Below are positions 20,637-33,200 of a stretch of 64,000 bases of DNA, one piece after another; within the stretch, counting starts at the first letter, position 1; each line of letters begins with the position of its first letter. The notes under the pieces are model-generated. The model was given only the letters and a program-made list of their open reading frames with translations, was not told the DNA's origin and made no database searches. Position numbers and translations under genes: made by a program. Source of the DNA: Thalassia testudinum (Eukaryota > Streptophyta > Magnoliopsida > Alismatales > Hydrocharitaceae); the NCBI GenBank assembly GCA_037157565.1, contig JAZHRO010000019.1, forward strand, positions 23,127,001-23,191,000, written 5' to 3'.

Positions 20637-21544
20637 AGACGTCTGGGAATTGGTCCAGACGTCTGGAAGCCTTCCCAGACGTCTGGAATTTAATTTTCTC
20701 GGTGTACAGGTTCGCGTCTGCTCGCATGCGCGCGCATACTGAACCGCTGCCCTCCTTTCTACTCTTTCCTTCCTCCCTGCAGGCGCAGCCATCTTTTTCT
20801 CTCTCTCTCCCCACGGCAGCCTTCAAATACCCCCTCTCCTCTCCTCACCCTCACTCCACCACCTTCTCCTTCTTTTTCTTCCTGTTAGCAAGAGAGTGAG
20901 CGGACGAGGGCAGCAGCAGCCGCTGTCGTGAGTGCGTGGGGAGGAGGGGTTGTTGCAAGAGGGAAAGAGCTAGATCGTGAGGTTGCGAGCTTGCCGGAGC
21001 AGCCAGGGCCGGCCAGCGGGTGCGCAGCAAGAGCGTGGTGTTGGGGAGGAGCTGCTGCAGCTCAGGCAGCAGGCGAGCGTGGCACGGCACGGCCGTGCGC
21101 AGCGAGCGGAGGGTGAGGAGGTCCTGATTCTGGGAAATTTTCCCAGAATCAGACGTCTGGACATACATCCAGACAACGCAGGAGACGTCTGGAGGAAGGT
21201 CCAGACATCTGAAAGGTACGATATTTTTCCTCCCCATTTTCTTTCGCATGTACGGCCATGCAGCCGTTCCGTCGAAGGGTTCTGCTTCGTTTCGTGTTGA
21301 GGATGGTCGCATATGTGCAGGTCTCATTCAGGAAGGCGCAAAGGCACGCCCTCCCACACAGATCGGACATCTAGGCACAGCACCAGATGACGGAGATGGT
21401 CTCCAAACGTCCGGAGTGACAGTCGGGCGTCTGGAAACTAAGTCCAGACGGTTCAGCGGGATTCTGGATGTCTGAAGGACCGCGCAGGATCAAGGTATGA
21501 CATGAGCCATCGTTTAAGACGTCTGGAAGATGTTCCAGACGTCT
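20637..21544 (+). promoter_or_regulatory. Phased AGACGTCT palindrome clusters in solo LTR A
   Basis: Box starts: cluster 1 at 20637, 20657, 20677; cluster 2 at 21151, 21171, 21183, 21203; cluster 3 at 21365, 21385, 21405, 21425, 21446, 21466; cluster 4 at 21517, 21537. Gaps are 20 bp almost everywhere, with one of 12 and one of 21. Strong pairs read AGACGTCTGG, 8 nt, CCAGACGTCT. The core GACGTC is the C-box type ACGT element bound by many plant bZIP factors, but no binder is known here. Confidence 0.8.
21124..21152 (+). other. Conserved LTR hairpin (copy A)
   Basis: Perfect 14-bp inverted repeat with a single central base, starting CTGATTCTGGGAAA. Equivalent hairpins occur at the same place in the other LTRs: 56031-56059, 63719-63747, 44700-44718 and 54126-54143. 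It directly precedes palindrome cluster 2. Confidence 0.8.
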
Positions 21545-23588
21545 GATTTTGGGCAGACCTGTCATTTTTGACCCATTTAGGGTCCGTTCGAAGTCCGTTT
21601 TCCGCGTTTCAAATTTTGTTCTTCTCTGATTTAGTTCCTCTACCTGTTTACAATATTTGTATCCTGTTCTGAGTAGCTCCTTGTAATTGATCCTTGTGCT
21701 AGGACCCCGTTCCGTTGCGGCGCTAGGGGTTGCGAAGGCATGCGAGCTTGCCGATCACACCCCCAGTACTCCCGATTTTGCGGGTAGAGTGGTCCCTTTC
21801 ATTATTTATCAAAAATTATGCACTTGTGAAATAATTAATAAATTCTAGGGTATTGCATAAATCGTAGGACTGAAAAACTAGATTGAATGATAGATCCTAA
21901 GGTATGGCATGAATCCTAGGACTGGAAAACTAGATTGAATATATATATTGCAGTCTTGGAAAAGTAGAAAGGAAAACGAAAACTGCCTTTAATTGGTTAA
22001 CAGTTGCCTGTTTATGAATGGATAATTAGTGTTGAAAACATGGGCTATATGAATATAAAGCTGAAATGATGAAACCTAAATTTGCTGAGTTAAAAAAAAA
22101 TGAGCATGAACCCTACGGGGAATTAGGAGTAGAGCTCCTGAGAAGTGAATGGAAAAGAATTGGGAAAGTAAGCTGGCCCTTGAGTACGGAGTACCAAGGA
22201 GAGCGACTGTCCCCTTGTTTAGTGCAGAGCAAAGCTAGCCACCCCAGGGACCCGGGGTTAAGTCTGGCCACTTTGTACCGACTTTTGGCCCTCGTGTACA
22301 CAGTACCGAGGAGAGCTACTAGTGTAGGGAGAGCACTAGCCACCCCACGGGCCCCAGGGTTCTGCTAGCCTTCCTACACCGACTTGTTAGGTCCACTGGG
22401 CAAACCAGGGTAGTCAGGCGAGGGTGCGCGGACTGTGATGGGGCAAGACCCCTGTTTGGTTACTGTGGAGGGGCTGGACCCCTGTTACTGAGAGGGCTCT
22501 GCCCTATACTGGTTCCGTGCTGTGCTTTGTGGCGCACCCGTTAACAAAAACGACTGACCACGTGCCAGTGCAGGGTAGCTACCCGTGCGTTTATCGCATG
22601 TGCCGTAGTCACCGTTACGTCTATCAGTGACCTTGGGGTGGTTGACTGAGGGTAGGACCACCACAGGAGACTCTCCCAGCCAGGAGAGCACCACATGTTA
22701 CTTCTACTTTTCGGAAAAGATTGCAATCAAGATCGTTCCCACGAGGAACATTCGAGATCAAGAGAAAGATCCGAGGAATAACTCAATAATGAGTAAATGG
22801 AAAATAAAGAAAGAGATTAAAAATATAACAGCTACTGTCCACCTTACTGTTTTTCTTAGCTTTTGGTTACCACTCTACTCAGCGTTTCGCTAACGTGTCA
22901 CCTTTTCAGGACCAAGTGTTAAGCAGCCAGAACCGATGGCTGCGGAGGGAGTTGGGCCTAGTAGAGCCTAGTAGTCTTACTTATGTAGTACCTACTGTAC
23001 CGTATCTTTTGTGTAGTGAGTATTTTTCTGTTACCATTGTACTCTTTTAGTGTAAACATCATGTTTATGTACCTGTTTATTTCTTTACTGTTGTGGTGGT
23101 GTATACTGAAGTAGTTCTTTTCTTTACTGTTGTATTTTGTTACTACTAGTTATATATATGGTAAATGTGGTTTATTTTACTGCTCTTTTGGTTACTTTCT
23201 CATTGGATGACTGGGTCTTGGGATCAGTCGAGTTGGTCCGATCCTCGTGTCTCGTAGGGATTCGGGAATCGGGTCGTAACAATACTTAGGTACTAATATT
23301 ATTTATTTTGACATTATGCAAGATTATATATATATAGAGAAGCAAATACAAGAGTCAATCTTATTTATCCCTTACTCCCTTAAGGCCATAAAAAAGGGGG
23401 ACAGGGGGACTAGACCAAAACCTTCCCCATACAAAAAAAAGAAGGACCACGACTCGTGGCCTAGTACAAAGGCTAAACAAAATTGAGAGCCAAACCTCAA
23501 AAAACAAAAACAAAAACCCAAAAGGAAACAACAAGTAGGCACAGGGAAGAGGCCACTAGGACAAGCCTAGAAGTTGATAAAACATGGA

Positions 23589-26500
23589 TCAGGATGCTCG
23601 GATGACATGGGGGAAGTGCATCCTGTCTAACTTGATAATGCTACGGATGTGTGGAGCAAGGTCTTTGATTCTGAAGGTCTTCCAATCATGAGAACCTTCA
23701 GCCGCAATAACCACTACAAGAGTGTTGACCAGAGGATGGACAAAATTGAGAGCCCAAATTCTATCATTGAGTTGACGAACTTCCAAATAAAGTGTCCTAG
23801 CCCTCCACATCACAGGGAGTTTACCATTCCACCAATAATAAAGCATTGTAGAATCTACCTCAATTTGAAGATGAGAAAGCATATCGTTCCACTCTCCAAG
23901 CAGATGACGAATGGCTAACAAGTAACCTAACTCTTTCTGACAATCAGGAGCACTGGTAGCAGCAGCTAGAACAAAATTCCCAGAACTGTCCCTAATCACC
24001 CAACCCAAAAGCAAACAAGTGAGTTTCCTAATAACAACGATGTTAGCTTTGAACCCAATGTTAGGGCAAGCCCAAGAGAGCAAGAAGGTTTTTGGCCAGG
24101 TGGACCGCAACCAATTAGCCATATCATAATTCCTCCAACTATGATCCAAAAATTGCAAGATGGAGGAGAATTGAAAGTTTTCATTTTTGACCTTGTTTCT
24201 AACCCACCAAACATTAAACTAGATAAAACAAATAAACCCTTTAATCATGTTGATATAGCTAGAGTTTCTGGTATTTTGAATAATCAACCAAAAATTAATT
24301 GGATTGATGGGAATGATAAAGTTTTTCTCAAAGGTCCAAGTTGCAATTAACTTAGTAAGGTGGATCTCATTAAATAGATGGGTTAAAGATTCTGATCTTG
24401 GGGCATGAGGACAACAGTAGCATCGGGAGACCATATTGATACTCAAACCAAAGATAGCATCATCCATAGAAAGCCTACGAAGAATAATTCTCCAAATAAA
24501 CAGGCTTATCCTCAACGGTAACTGAAGCTTCCACAACGTTAAGAATTTGGGATCCTGATCACCTAGGTGAAAGTTAATAGAATAAGCAAAACTAACAGAG
24601 AAGATTCCCAAATTGGAAGGAATCCAAATAGGCTTGTCTCTCTTGTCCGAGAGGGTGACTTGAGAAATCATATCACGAATGTTTTAAGGGATAAACCTCA
24701 TATGCTGGCCTACACTCAAGATACCCAAGGCATCGCGGAGATGAATAGCAGGAGGGTCAACATTATTAGGCAAAAAATCTTTCAACAGGGTATCCCCAAC
24801 CCAAAGATCAACCCAGAAATCGACCTTGCCTTCATGAGTCTCCCATCTCATAAGAGGTTTCATTGCTAGATAGGCAGATCTAAGGACTTTAACTCTTTAG
24901 AGTGGAATTCCCTATGAGCATAAAGGCCACGCATCAAAATGCGAGTAGGGAGAATTACCAAAGGTGATGTTCCAAACATGTTTCATGCAGAAGGCTTTAA
25001 TGGCCAAGGACAAATCCCTAACGCCAAGACCACCATGCGAGAGAGAAGCAACTATAGTTTTCCAAGAAACCCAATGATGATGCTGCTCCTCTTCTGTGGA
25101 GTTCCAAAAGAAATTACCGAACAGGGATTCTAATTTCCTAATAATAGCCTTGGGGACATCTACAATAGAAAGCACATGAATGGGAATAGATGTTAAGATG
25201 TGTTTGATGAGAAGAAGTCTAGCAGCAGACGAAAGCATTTTAGCCTTCCACCTCGAAAGCTTGGATCTAATTTTATCCAGGATAGATTGGAAGTAAATGT
25301 TCTTGGCTCTCCCTGAGAAAATAGGGCACCCAAGGTAAGTGAACAGAAAGGAACCAAGTTGAAGACCTGTAATCTGAAGAATGTGACTAAGCCTACCAGG
25401 AGGGAAATTTTTACCTACAAAGCAGAAGCTTTTCAAAAGATTGACATTCTGGCCAAAAGCTAGTTCAAAAGGCTAGATGAAGCTCGCTAAGTTTTTAACA
25501 AAGTGGATGTTGCCATTGAGAAAAATAATGATGTCGTCAGCATATGATAGCAAGGGGGAGGGGATATTACACCTGATAGAGAAGGGAGAGATACGGCCTT
25601 GAAAGGCCAACTCTTTGATACCCCAAATAAATGGCTCCAAGAAGATATCAAAAAGGAAAGGGGACATGGGGTCACCCTGCCTAAGCCCTCGACTGACCTT
25701 AAGAAAGGAGGAGGAACTTCCGTTAATCAAAATAGCCATGTTGAGCAAAACCTTTACTAAGATTAATAGCCTGAGCGGAAAAACCAAAACGAGCTAGGAT
25801 GGAATAAAGCACTTCCCAATCGACCCTATCATAAGCCTTGCAAAGGTCCAACTGGAAAACCACATTGAAGCCATGGACCTTGCGATCTAAGCGTTGGACT
25901 AATGCAAAAGTTGTAGAGATGTGATAAAAAATGGAGCAGCCCTAAATGAACCTAACCTGTTCAGGGGAAATAATCCTAGGAATCACCGTGGCAAGGCGCT
26001 TAGATATTATAGCCAACACGAGTTTATAGAGAATGTTGCACAGACTAATAGGCCTAAAATCCGAGAGATCCAAGACATTGGGTTTCTTAGGGATTAAAGA
26101 AATGAAAGTAGTATTAAAGGCTCTCAAGGCACTATTGGAGGTGAAGTAGTACACAATAGCTCTAACAACGTCAGTTTTAATGATATCCCAGTAACCCACA
26201 AGAAACTTGGCATTAAAACCATCGGGACTAGGAGTTTTATTATTGGGCATTTGAGCTAAGGTTTCAAAGATCTCTCCTTCAGTTAAAGGTTGGGTAAGAG
26301 CGGCAAAATCATTTTGAGTTAAGATAGGCGGAATAACCTCCAAAAATTTGTCCACATCCTCGTGAGCTTCAGAAGAAAGAAGGTTTTGAAAGTATTCTGT
26401 AGCCTTCTTAGTAGCTTCTCTCCAAGAGCCATTCCCAAGAGTCCCAGCAAAAGAGGTTCTCATTTTTTAGCAAGGCGTTTCCTAATCCTGGCAAAAAAAA

Positions 26501-27550
26501 AGGCATTATTCCCTTCACCCTTCTGGAGCCAATCAATTTTAGCTTTTTGAGCAAGAAAGTCTATAATTTGGCAAGGGCATCATCTTACTGGATACGAGTA
26601 TCCGCATGCTCAGAAGCAGTGTCTTCATCCCAAGAGGATGTAAGTTTGTTCTACAGATCACCATGGGTTTTTTCAAGGTTCCGAACAATGGTATGAATAT
26701 CTCCAAAAGTTGACCTATTCCATAAGTGAAGGGCCTTCTTAAGATTATAGAGCTTAGAATAGAGTAAGGCAATAGGATCAGAAGCTGTAGCCCTAGGGGG
26801 TTGACTCCAAACATGGGTAACCAGATCTTTGAATCGCTCATCTCTTAGCCACATATTCTGGAATCTCAGACAAAAAAGGAGAACATTATGGGCGCATGAT
26901 CAGAATTCCTTTTGGAAAGATACTTAGTTGAAGGGGACAAAGCTAAACCATCAGTATTCATGAAGATTCTATCAAGTTTCTGGTAAATCCTAGTTGCACC
27001 TCTCCTGCCATTGCACCAAGAGAATTGATTTCCACTAAGAGGAAGCTCGAGAAAAGCAGAGGAGTCAACCCAAGAGAAAAAAGAGAGGGCTTGAGAATCA
27101 TGGAAAGGAGCCCCCCCTAACTTCTCTAATGCATGAAGAACGCAATTAAAGTCCCCTCCTATCATCCATGGAAGATTGAATGAGGCAGAGACATCCTTAA
27201 AATTAATGATTCCATAGGGCAGGCAAACCTCCGAGTCACAAGAGGCATAAACCCCAAAGACCATGATGGTGGGGTTCATAAAGGTACATTTAACAGACAG
27301 CTTGAGGTGTAATATGAACAGTAGAGATGACAATAGGGTCCCTCCAAAGGCACCAAATATTACGGGTGTCATCATGCACAAGCACATGATTGAACACAAG
27401 AAGGTCCTTAAGAACATTAGCACAGGATAGATCCACAAATGGTTCAAAGAGGAAAATGACATTAAAAGAAAGGTCAGTAATAAGGAATTTAAGATGGTTG
27501 ATGGTGGGAGGATTCAAAGCCCCCCTATAGTTCCAGAACAAGCCCTTCAT
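23589..27550 (-). pseudogene. LINE ORF2: endonuclease, reverse transcriptase, RNase H
   Basis: ORF2 polyprotein for target-primed reverse transcription, broken into several frames. From right to left: AP endonuclease start (27550, FWNYRGALNPPTINHL), GGDFNCVL with EKLGG (about 27160), LDRIF and SDHAPI (about 26885). RT palm follows with PSPDGFNAKF (about 26215), LIPKKPN, DFRPISLCN (about 26055), RGLRQGDPMSPFLF (about 25690) and the catalytic YADD (about 25540). RT thumb is FTYLGCPIFSGR, KLSRWKAKMLSSAARLLLIK and GGLGVRDL (24912-25436). A zf-RVT region lies at 24219-24671 (LWKLQLPLRISLFIWR), and an RNase H-like tail at 23589-24158 (LGWVIRDSSGNF). Frameshifts lie between most blocks. Plant L1 family by motif order. 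Confidence 0.9.
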
Positions 27551-27620
27551 TAAGATTTGATTCTAACAACTGATTTAGATCAACTCCTCATCAGTCTACC
27601 CATACCCCTCTATGAGTGAC

Positions 27621-29964
27621 TGTTGAGATCGTAAGTCATGTTTTTGCTAGGAAAACGTCGTAGTATAGTTGCCAATACGATCAACAAAAATAATTTCTAA
27701 AGAGATAACGAGACTTGAGTCCCAGTCGTTCGTCTCTAGGAGGCATTTGTTTTACTTTAGAGTTCAATCTTTTACCGCTCTACTTTGTCTAAAATCACAC
27801 GCCAGTTTCCAATCTCCTGATTAAGATTTCACCACTTCTGTTATGAACTATTATTACATGCATGTGCATTAAATAAATCACAAAGGTGAACGTATGAATT
27901 TCTATGCGTACGATTCTAGTGAGGTGGTGACTGTTTACGGAGAATGCATCTATCATTAGATTTTCTATATTCTCGGGAAACGACATGCTTGTTGCAAAAT
28001 AGATGCACAATTGAAAAATAGGCAACTTGAATCACGCAAACATGATAGCAATTAATAAGCTCATGGTGATTTCAAAACATGGATATATATATATATAAAT
28101 GCATTTTTCATTCATTTAATAGGAGAGTTGTTTGCAACAAAAACTATATAGGAAAGCTTGTACAGAAATGATTAAAATGTAAATCTATCTACCAGAAAAT
28201 GATTGCATACAAGAATCTATGGGGGGGATTTTGCATGCATCATTGAGGGAGAATAAAGACTACGCTACTAAGCAGTAATAAAAAGCAGTAAAACTATGAA
28301 GAGCATAAACTACTAATCTAGAGCTAGCAGAACAAAAGGGCATTCAGGGGTGGTCCCCGATGGCCTTGGAATGGTCGGGAGGAGAATGAGGGGCGGCCAA
28401 TGGAGCCTAGGCCGACCCTTGGAGGGAGAGAGGAGTGATCCAGCATCCTGGCATGGTGTCCTTCATGGTGGTGGTGAGCTCATGGAGATGGAGTGGCTAA
28501 CCTAAGTGAAGGTGGACATGAATGGAGCCAATGAAGTGAGTGGTGCCAAGAATGTGAATGGGTGCAATTGGCCGCCCATTGGATCTTTTTATAGACCCAA
28601 GGGCTTCTCTCTACAGAGGTGTGGAACTCTCTAGAGAGAGCCCAAGAGTGGCCAGCCATATGGTTATGAGATCCAAAAAATGTGGATCTCATTTTGAATG
28701 CCTCTTGGTTGCTAAATTTGGCAACCAAGAGGTGGCGCCACTTCAAGAGAGTTCTAGAGAACTCTAGAGAAGTGTGTGTGCGTGAATGGGTGTGTGTGTG
28801 TGTGTGTGCGGCCGTGCTCTAGGTGTCTAAGAGGTTTAGGTTAGGTCCTAAGGGGTTTGAGCAGGTGTATGCCTTGAATTATGGTTACAAACCCTAATTG
28901 CTAAGGGGAAAATGCAATTAAACTTAACTAAAGTTTAATTGGATGAGTGTGAACCTAATTGAGAGTGAAATAACTCAATTAGGTTGGGTTTAGGTCAATT
29001 GAACTCTCACTAAGTCCAATTGAACTTGTGTGGGTTGAGATCTAAGCTCAATTGGACTCAATGAGTCCAACTGACTTAGGTGAAGGTAATTGACTTTGAT
29101 CTAAGTCAATTGGGTTTGGTGAGGACCTAATTAGGTCCTTAGGCAGGTTTAGAGGTGATGTACTAGGGTTAGGACACCTTAATTTAGGTTCCTATGGGGT
29201 TGGGATTAGGTTTAGGGAGCTAGAGATCCAAGATCAAGGCTTGAATCTCAAAACAAGAACTGGAGATTAATACCAGACGTCCAAAAAATGTGATCAGACG
29301 ACTTATACTCAAAAATCAAAAGTCCAGACTTCAGTTCTGGACGTCCAATCTGAGTCAAGGGTAAATCAAGGTTCTGTTTTGGGTATTCTGCAGAAATTGG
29401 ATGTCTGACAAAGTGTCTGGATGTCCAATAACACTACAGAAGTGGGTTTTAGGTGTGTGGGAGTTGGCTAAGGGTCCTAGACGTCCTATAACTTATCTGA
29501 ACGTCTAGATAAGGGTTGGAACTAGGGTTTTAGGGTTTCCTAGGGTGTTGTGACCTAATCTAAGGGTGGCTAAGGCTTAGGGAAGTCTTTAGGCTATCCT
29601 AGGACTAAGATGGACCTAAGCTCTTCACATTTTACTACTTTATTTCTGCTTAATAGAATAGCAAACATTTAACTCCCTTACATTATTATTCCTACATCTA
29701 ATCTAAGCCTTCTACTCCAGCTCTGCTGCACTCCCGTTATTCCTGATCTAGCTTCAGATCCAGCTCCAGATCCAGCTCCAAATCAGCTTATTGCCTGCAA
29801 TCGACATAATGCACTTAATCAGTACATTATAAAATTATTTTATGCATAGCTAAAGGAAAGTAGTAAAAATGCAGATAATGCTTATGCATGCATGAATAAC
29901 CCTAACTTATGATAAGTTCTAGCCTAATCTAGGTCAATTAAGACCTATGATTGCTGCGCAATTA
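27621..29964 (-). repeat. 3' LTR of element 2
   Basis: 2344 bp; plus-strand left edge TGTTGAGATC, right edge ...GCGCAATTA followed by the PPT. Minus-strand TATA box at the complement of 28587-28593. It contains a CAATTG-rich stretch (28930-29110), a (GT)n run (about 28780-28808), GATCCAGCTCCA repeats (about 29755-29790) and the palindrome pairs at 29275-29506. Short frames inside are not conserved proteins. Confidence 0.9.
29275..29506 (-). promoter_or_regulatory. Palindrome pairs in element 2 3' LTR
   Basis: Box starts: 29275 (AGACGTCC) and 29296 (AGACGACT); 29326 and 29339 (GGACGTCC); 29399 (GGATGTCT) and 29419 (GGATGTCC); 29479 (AGACGTCC) and 29499 (GAACGTCT). The last two pairs are exactly 20 bp apart and the first is 21. 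In sense direction they lie about 700-900 bp upstream of the TATA box. Confidence 0.7.
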
Positions 29965-31940
29965 TACCCCCATGCCTAAATCTTGCAAGTACCTATCAAA
30001 TGCAAGACTAAATTATTTACAGCAAGGGTCCCTAAGGGACTGATTATTTTATCAAGTGTATGCATAGAGATTTTTCTCCTTTTTGTTTTCATCCTATGCT
30101 CTAGAAATCCAGACAATCATGAAAGTGTAGCTGTGTAGCTTTTGCAGCGGATTCGAGTGAAAAACTGATTCACCTCTAAAGCTTGTACTTGACCCCTAGT
30201 AAAAATTCTAGCGGGATAGGCGAACTTCTTCCCTTAGGGTATTCAAAATATTCTATGAATTACACCCCAGCTTTAGGCTTAGGTAGAGAATCTCTGAGGG
30301 AAAAGATTATATATTTGGTGGCTCACTCTCACTTGGTGCTACATAGAGACTAGTACTACAGAATCTAGATTCTCGGATTACTAAGTAACTCAACTCAGAG
30401 AAAGACGAGAAAAACTATGCTCCCTTCTGATTCTTTTGTATTCATTCTCTCTTTCTCTTTTTCTTTTTTCTTTTTTCTTTTTCTTAGAGCTCACAACCTC
30501 ACCAAATTCACATATACGATCTGTATTTAGTGGTCTCACTGGGCATTAATACTTTAATTGAGTTTTCATAACCCTAACACTAAGTCGGAATTCCTCAGCC
30601 AGTATTCGGGTGGTTAGAAACACACGAAAAATAGGTTAAGGTCATATTTGGTGGATCTCAAATTTATTTGTTGGTATTGCCTCAATGCAACTGAACTAAA
30701 TATTCACTTTTTTCTTTGCTTTTTCTTCTTTTTCTAATTTTTTTTTCAATTTTCCCTTCTTTTCATCATCATTTTTTTTTTCAACATAACACATCCATGA
30801 ACATTATTGAGGAGGCATTATTAGGAATTAGTGGTACTCAAGAGACATTGGGTGGTTTATTTGGTGGAAGTGCCTACTCACGGCACCGGGAGAGACGGAT
30901 AAGACGGTGTATTTCTGACCTTGACATCAATACCCTCCTTCAGCCGAGGATTCCGTAAAGAATGGTCGTGGCCATCCACCTTCGCCCTAGTTTTATAAAA
31001 ACTCGCTCTCCACGTATTTGCCTTATTTGGTGGCTCTCAATATTTCACACAAAATGTATACGCAGGAACCGAGATCGAAAACTATATCTAATCTCAGAGT
31101 ATCATCACCTAATTATCTAGGACTCCAGATTCCTTGCACTAATCTTAGAGCACCAGTACACTCTACTCTCAGCTCACACTATTTGGTGGATTTTTGGAAG
31201 AAAATCAGCCTGACTCCCAAAACATTGTTCAGGGGTTCAGGAGAAGAAGCACTGCTTCTTCTCGACAGACTGAAGATGTTTATCAGCCTTCACCATGAAT
31301 CCATTGCAAATTCTACGTGTGTGTGAAAAGTTGTACTGGATTCCAGATTACAGGAATCAACTAGAGGATAAAATCCCTAATGCATTCTCTTAATAAAATA
31401 ATCTTATTCATGAATGCAATATGTATATATGCTATAAACAAGTAACCTCATATAATTTGTACTTCATGAAATTCCCGTATCGAGTTACATTCAGCTTGAC
31501 CCTAAATTTAGAACAAAAGGTGAGCGGGTGAGTCGGAATGGCTGTTGCGAACGATTTCTAGCTCCAATGCGAGCATTAGAGGTGGAATCGGTTGTTCTTT
31601 TATTTAGGGTCCTAAAGTACGTTATACATGCAGCTCCGAGATTTTCCTAAATGTTGGCATAAATTTTTCAGTTTTGTTGTATCTACCCTCCCATGCCTAA
31701 GTTCTTCCATGTCCTCTTGCATGAATATAAAAGAAAATAAATACAGCAGGGAGAGAATGGGTAGAAATCACCTGTAATTGCCCCTGAAAGTGTACATTCA
31801 GCACTGGCCAACCTATCAGTATGCAATATACAGAAAGAAAATATGCTAAAAGAAGAGTATGCTATGTATAAAAATGAATATGTATAGGGTGATGGATGTG
31901 GAGTAGATGCTAAGTTTAACACCTCCAGCTAGGCGAAAAC
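29965..31940 (-). other. PPT and 3' non-coding region of element 2
   Basis: The terminal PPT is minus-strand GGCATGGGGGTA, beside the LTR. A second PPT-like motif is at about 31683-31693 (minus GGCATGGGAGGG) after GAGGACATGG. The 1.7 kb between them has A/T and pyrimidine runs and no recognised gene, mirroring element C. Confidence 0.65.
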
Positions 31941-32261
31941 TCAATCAGATGTATCAGTTCTTGCATAGGAGCCAGTCAAGATTAAGAGAAAGATGTGCTC
32001 GTGTGCTCCTAGAATCAGTGGTTCGGAGATGCGAACCAACTGATTGTGCACCCCTACTCCAAAAAGTCTAGCTATAAGAAAGTGTGGAGTGGGTAAGGGC
32101 TTCAATTCGATCACAGGAGGGTCTGGGTCAAAAATGGGAATGGGAGGAGCAAACTCGAGGGTGGGAATCTGCTGATCTATATGCACGTGAATTCCCGCTG
32201 ATTCGCTCCCTGTGAAATCGGTTGTGACTGCGTTAACGGGAAACCCGTTAGCTGTAGTCAC
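31941..32261 (-). pseudogene. Post-protease linker of element 2 pol
   Basis: Minus frame continuing after the protease. It contains VIELKPLPTPHF, which resembles the linker before reverse transcriptase in Athila-like pol (family motif ELKPLP). After this the sequence changes to IARLFGVGVHNQ and non-coding DNA, so the rest of pol was probably deleted here. The 3' end near 31915-31936 resembles element C at 4075-4100. No catalytic motif remains. Confidence 0.5.
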
Positions 32262-32267
32262 GTCTTC

Positions 32268-33200
32268 CTACAACAACATGGGCGATTCGACAATGTGTGG
32301 ATCAGGATAGCTGGATTCAGGGGTGCTGTGGTCAAAAGCACACCCTAAACAGTCAGATCCTCGGGGAGATATGTGTAGTGCAATGTTTTCAGTCCCATGT
32401 GGATCGAGGTCCAAGAACCCTGATAGTGTAGACGAATGAGACATTGGGTCCTCACAGAGGAGCCCAACGTTGCCACAGTATGACGTAGCTTCGTCTTCAC
32501 CATCCTCCTCTATTCGATCACAGTCGAAGTTCTTTGCTACCCTAAATATATCCAGTCGAAGTCGCTCATTGCCTAGGGCTATCTCCATACACCCAGATGC
32601 ACAATCGATGTTCGCTCGAGCTGTCGCCAGAAAAGGGCAACCCAAAATAATTGGTGCATCTCGGAGATTAGGAGGAACTTCCATATCGAGAACGAAAAAA
32701 TCTACGGGAAAGTAGAACCCGCGAACTTTCACGATCACATTCTCAATCACCCCCCTCGATGTTTTGACTGATCTATCAGCCAGCTAAATCGTGACCGAGG
32801 TGGGCTTCAACTCCCCAAATCGAAATCGATCAAATACGGCAGTGGGAGTTAGGTTGATGGACGAACCCAAATCTAGAAGGGCCCGATCAAATGGAGAATC
32901 CTACAAGAAGCAAGATATGAGTGGGGTACCAGGGTCTTTCTTCTTCTGCAGTAAATCAGCTAGAATCACGGCGCTAGCCTCTTTCGACAATACCGCCTGT
33001 CGTCCAATTCTCGGTTGTCACTTCGGGGTATAATAGTCCTTGAAGAACCTAGTGACAGCGGGAATGTGATCGATTGCCTCAAGGAAGGGGACCTGAATAT
33101 GTACTTAAACATCGATTTCAGGTCTTCAAAATTCCGCGTCTCCTTTTTCTGTACTGCATTTCATGTCAGAGCCTCAGGAAAAGGGACGAGAATCTCATGG
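32268..33200 (-). pseudogene. Athila-like aspartic protease
   Basis: Retroviral-type aspartic protease that would cut the gag-pol polyprotein. From right to left: LNHEILVPFPEAL (about 33180), EASAVILADLLQKK (about 32960), then the active-site block ALLDLGSSINLTP (about 32850-32880), in which DLGSS stands for the family D-S/L-G signature. It is followed by GELKPTSVTI, LADRSVK, the strand FVLDME, and the flap-end block PIILGCPFLATARANID (about 32630-32670). Stop codons interrupt it near 32785 and 32900, and a frame change lies near 33000-33100. It is a plausible protease fold that is no longer functional. Confidence 0.8.

Larger units (their letters stand above)
20607..23281 (+). repeat. Solo LTR A, Tekay-type
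   Basis: 2675 bp, starting TGTTATAACC and ending TCGTAACA. A perfect 5-bp target duplication ATACT flanks it (20602-20606 and 23282-23286), and no internal region is present, so it is a solo LTR left by recombination. It matches the LTRs of element T along its length, including the phased AGACGTCT clusters, hairpin at 21124-21152, splice-like sites, and conserved blocks at about 22100-22140 and 22560-22760. The frames inside are not conserved as proteins. Confidence 0.93.

Noticed and set aside
20637..21544. Regular palindromic repeats resembling a CRISPR array
   Set aside because: This is plant DNA, the unit is 8-12 bp, the gaps are 20 and 12 bp start to start, there are no cas genes and the arrays lie inside LTRs.
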